Below the pieces are notes generated by a model, which was not told where the DNA came from, did no database searches, and worked only from the letters and a program-made list of their open reading frames with translations. A stretch of 64,000 nucleotides of DNA from Chitinophaga flava (GTDB taxonomy: Bacteria; Bacteroidota; Bacteroidia; Chitinophagales; Chitinophagaceae). Location: contig NZ_QFFJ01000001.1 of assembly GCF_003308995.1 (NCBI RefSeq), positions 868,001 through 932,000 on the forward strand. Reading direction: 5' to 3'. Both the position numbers and the translations under genes were made by a program. Positions 61,455-64,000 of this stretch are shown here, piece by piece. Position 1 is the stretch's first letter; each line of letters opens with the position of its first letter.

Positions 61455-61649
61455 TTAATTTTTAAAGGGCGTCTTATTTCTATATTTTCCCTTGTAACTA
61501 TCTCTTGTTTCGCTGTTTTTCAAAATGAAATCAATACCACCGTCATAAGGTGCAATTACAAGTTCTTTTCCTATTGAAATGAAAAATGCACGAAGGTTAT
61601 CTTGTGCGAATTTTTGTGGCATCCTTGAGCACTTCAGTATATCAACCAC
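61455..61649 (-). pseudogene. Probable C-terminal fragment of a DUF3885-like protein
   Basis: 64 codons. The segment LVIAPYDGGIDFILKNSETRDSYKGKYRN recalls the C-terminal part of DUF3885 proteins, where a full member is about 200 residues. No N-terminal part precedes it. It may be a remnant or a small gene. The match is loose. Confidence 0.3.
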
Positions 61650-61747
61650 AATAATACGTTAATTTCATTAAGGTAGACAGCCGGGGTTTGGCAACTGTAG
61701 CTAAATCGCGCGGGCAATACCATCCCTTACCCACTAAGCCAGGTATT

Positions 61748-62314
61748 ATGGAAGACCTTATAAATTATTTACTTCAGTTCGGTCAATTAAACGGCCAACA
61801 GATTACGTTAGTGAAAAGCAAAGTCAAAATCATTCATCTCAATAAAGGTGATTATTTTTCGGAAGCAGGCAAAATCGCCCGGCAGGTTGCATTTGTTTCG
61901 GAAGGGATACTCCACGTATGTTATTACAACAACAAAGGCATGGAAATCACCCGCTACTTTATAGATGAGCATAATTTTGCCGTTGATTTAAACAGCTTCT
62001 CCAGCCAGATCTTTTCTTCCGAATATATCCAGGCAATAATGCCCTGTAGGCTAATAGTCTTTAGTACAGAGGGATTAAAGGAATTATCACTGACAATAGC
62101 TGGCTGGGACGCCATAATAAACCAAATCACCACAAAATCATTGATCGAAAAGGTCAACCGTATCAGTCCTATGTTGGCGGAAGACGCAAGTTCCAGATAT
62201 CGTAATTTCCTGGACCGCTTTCCAGTCCTTGCCAATCGTATCCCTCTTTCATTTCTGGCTTCCTATTTAGGTATAACCCAATCCTCCTTAAGCCGGATTA
62301 GACGAAATTTCTGA
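61748..62314 (+). CDS. Crp/Fnr-family transcriptional regulator
   Basis: 188 residues from the ATG at 61748, which fits the family; an in-frame start at 61688 would add 20 residues with no domain. The cyclic-nucleotide-binding-like barrel is visible at about 10-115 (IIHLNKGDYFSEAGKIARQVAFVSEGILHV), and the C-terminal helix-turn-helix is IPLSFLASYLGITQSSLSRIRR. It lacks the Cys set of Fnr iron-sulfur sensors. The next gene (62391, SRPBCC-like) is 76 bases downstream and may be its target. Confidence 0.82.
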   Translation: MEDLINYLLQFGQLNGQQITLVKSKVKIIHLNKGDYFSEAGKIARQVAFVSEGILHVCYYNNKGMEITRYFIDEHNFAVDLNSFSSQIFSSEYIQAIMPCRLIVFSTEGLKELSLTIAGWDAIINQITTKSLIEKVNRISPMLAEDASSRYRNFLDRFPVLANRIPLSFLASYLGITQSSLSRIRRNF

Positions 62315-62390
62315 TTTTTGTTTTTTGTCAAATGGCAAATCTTGTTAACTCCCAATTTGTGAGCTTTGCTACATCACAAGACGAAACATA

Positions 62391-62951
62391 ATGACAACAT
62401 TCCGGACAACCTTTTTTATTATCATTATGACAGGATTCACTTCCATAGCATTCGCGCAAAGCAATAGCAAAGTGGCACAGATAAAAATTGAGGCAACCGT
62501 TAACGCCTCTGCCGAAAGCACATTTATTTACATCGTGCCGGTTAGTTTGCCACATATCTTTAAGCGGTACAAAAAATTTCCAGCCATTGTAAAAACCGAT
62601 GAACCTGAAAAATGGACAAAACCCGGTCTATCACGGACAATTTCTTTTGAGGATGGATCTACGGCCAAAGAAAGTTTGCTGACGGTTACTCCTTATAGCT
62701 CGTTTTCGTACAAAGTTGAAAACTTTACCTCGCAGCTAAGGTTTTTGGCCAAAAGAGTAGACGGAGATTGGAAATTTACAGATATAGGTAATGGGCAGAC
62801 AAAAATCGAATGGACTTACAAAGTAGTTCCTAGAAATTTTATTGCACGTGGCGTTATCAAAGCCTTTCTGATCAAAGATATCAGGCATATGCTTGAAAAT
62901 GCTTTGATAATCTTAAAAGATGATCTGGATTCGAAAAAGAATTGTCTATAA
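62391..62951 (+). CDS. Secreted SRPBCC-family protein
   Basis: 186 residues with a signal peptide (MTTFRTTFFIIIMTGFTSIAFAQ). The body has the helix-grip plan of polyketide-cyclase/START proteins: VAQIKIEATVNASAESTFIYIVPVSLPHIFKRYKKFPAIVKT, then SRTISFEDGSTAKESLLTVTPYSSFSYKVENF, then a C-terminal helix. These bind hydrophobic ligands. It follows the Crp/Fnr gene in the same direction. Substrate unknown. Confidence 0.75.
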   Translation: MTTFRTTFFIIIMTGFTSIAFAQSNSKVAQIKIEATVNASAESTFIYIVPVSLPHIFKRYKKFPAIVKTDEPEKWTKPGLSRTISFEDGSTAKESLLTVTPYSSFSYKVENFTSQLRFLAKRVDGDWKFTDIGNGQTKIEWTYKVVPRNFIARGVIKAFLIKDIRHMLENALIILKDDLDSKKNCL

Positions 62952-63003
62952 TAAATAAAGTCCCCCAACTTGTATTTACTATTCAATCGCAAAGCGATAC
63001 ACA

Positions 63004-64000
63004 CTACTCTTCCATGGCAAATAACGCTTCCCCAGTGATATAAAAAGAAGGAGTTAAGTTAAGCGAAACCAATGGTAATCCAGAAGATGTCAGAGATGTT
63101 TCATTATAATGGCCTGGCGAAATCTTAGCTACTTCTTTATAAGCAGTAAGAATAATCACCTCATCAACACCTAACATTGAAAATACATGCTTAATTATAT
63201 CTTCTTTTTTTTCACACAAACCTATCCAAGATCCTTTATAATAACCAATTACGCTATTCAGTAAAAAGGAAAAACATGACACCGCATTCGACAATCGACT
63301 CATCTCTATATCAACACCACTTTCCCGAATTTCCAAAAAATCCATATAATCAAAATATTTAAATAAGTTATGTTTATTGTTTATCAAATATTCTCCATAC
63401 CGCCTATCAAACCTATCGCTAGTAAAAAGTAAAACATCATTTAAGTGCTCAGGCAATTCTATTTCATCGAAACGTGCGTATCCTCGATAACCAATAAAAG
63501 AGTAATTCATCAATACCGGAACACATTTTTTTAATAACCGCGGTTTATCTTCAACAAAACCAATTCTAAAATTACATTTCAGCTTATCAAACAAATTGAG
63601 TTTCAAATATCTATTTAAAGAGTCAAGATTTCCAATGCAGTAAAGTGTTTGATCATTATACTTAAGATTCTTCATCAAACTAAAAGAAACAGGAGGGTCA
63701 CATAAAGGCATCTTTAAACGATCAAACATCAGCGTATCTTGATTAAATGCCCCTTGCTGGTAGAACCAGAATAAATCTTTAGGCTGATCTCTTGTATAAA
63801 AATAATTCACAAGTCCATAATTATTATTGAACAGTTCCTTATGATCTGAAATCAAGCTAAAACATTTAGACTTAAGAGTTTTATATAGACTGGGAAGAAT
63901 ATCTGTTGCATTTATTCCGTGCCGAGATACAGAGATAGCGGTATCATTAATTGATTCAATATCAACTTCTATATACGCAAACGAAAGTTGCGAAACCCAG
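63004..64000 (-). CDS. Hypothetical protein, 5' end outside the window
   Basis: The frame stays open from the stop at 63004 to the right edge: all 48 codons upstream of the first TTG at 63855 (including VSQLSFAYIEVDIESINDTA) are sense. The true start is therefore beyond base 64000 and at least 331 residues are encoded here. It is AT-rich, with no signal or membrane helix in this part. I do not recognise the family. Confidence 0.6.
   Translation of the reverse strand, partial: WVSQLSFAYIEVDIESINDTAISVSRHGINATDILPSLYKTLKSKCFSLISDHKELFNNNYGLVNYFYTRDQPKDLFWFYQQGAFNQDTLMFDRLKMPLCDPPVSFSLMKNLKYNDQTLYCIGNLDSLNRYLKLNLFDKLKCNFRIGFVEDKPRLLKKCVPVLMNYSFIGYRGYARFDEIELPEHLNDVLLFTSDRFDRRYGEYLINNKHNLFKYFDYMDFLEIRESGVDIEMSRLSNAVSCFSFLLNSVIGYYKGSWIGLCEKKEDIIKHVFSMLGVDEVIILTAYKEVAKISPGHYNETSLTSSGLPLVSLNLTPSFYITGEALFAMEE

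Noticed and set aside
52442..61650. Complete integrated mobile element next to tRNA-Pro
   Set aside because: No integrase, transposase, relaxase or phage gene is seen, and no direct repeat of the tRNA 3' end was found; only weaker signs of past insertion remain.

Overview
The window looks like a chromosomal segment of a Bacteroidota bacterium, most likely Chitinophaga or a close relative. The evidence is a SusC/SusD pair, several TonB-linked receptors with carboxypeptidase-regulatory-like N-domains, promoters with a TAnnTTTG -7 box, lipoproteins throughout, LytTR and AraC regulators, and few Shine-Dalgarno sites. All functions below are read from sequence motifs and family recall; no database search was run.

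Layout. 1-6.4 kb: the end of an RND efflux pump, a small outer-membrane barrel, an epimerase followed by a small protein with primase-like motifs, an SDR oxidoreductase, a nested inverted repeat, and an alpha/beta hydrolase. 6.4-20.4 kb: an envelope cluster made of two tandem TldD/TldE-type peptidase pairs (both TldD-like members have signal peptides), two large membrane proteins, a BatA-like protein, a DUF58 protein and a MoxR AAA+ ATPase, with a divergent DUF4159 gene at its head. 20.4-22.3 kb: a membrane protein whose 3' end runs into a tandem repeat, then a 770-base spacer holding a second tandem repeat. 22.3-28.0 kb: SusC/SusD with a convergent lipoprotein galactose mutarotase. 28.0-36.8 kb: peptidase E, a TetR gene with a palindromic operator on its promoter, a DEAD-type helicase, lipoproteins and a subtilisin-like lipoprotein. 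36.9-47.3 kb: a siderophore-type receptor, an NmrA-like protein, and a same-strand set of LytTR regulator, TonB receptor, parallel beta-helix protein and SO2930-type diheme cytochrome. 47.4-52.3 kb: peptide deformylase, an AraC regulator, a sigma-like factor with a partner, and an aldo/keto reductase.

After tRNA-Pro(CGG) at 52.4 kb the character changes. The remaining 11.5 kb is mostly AT-rich and loosely packed, with many orphan lipoproteins. It contains a duplicated 47-base gene fragment, a tRNA T-arm-like remnant, a GC-rich glycosyltransferase gene, and an HxlR/esterase divergent pair. This looks like an accessory region next to a tRNA, although no integrase is present in the window.

The best candidates for an under-described system are the MoxR/DUF58/BatA cluster joined to duplicated exported TldD/TldE proteins, and the LytTR/TonB receptor/beta-helix/diheme cytochrome set. 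A smaller point of interest is a group of genes whose -7 promoter box lies only 4-7 bases before the start codon, which suggests leaderless mRNAs.
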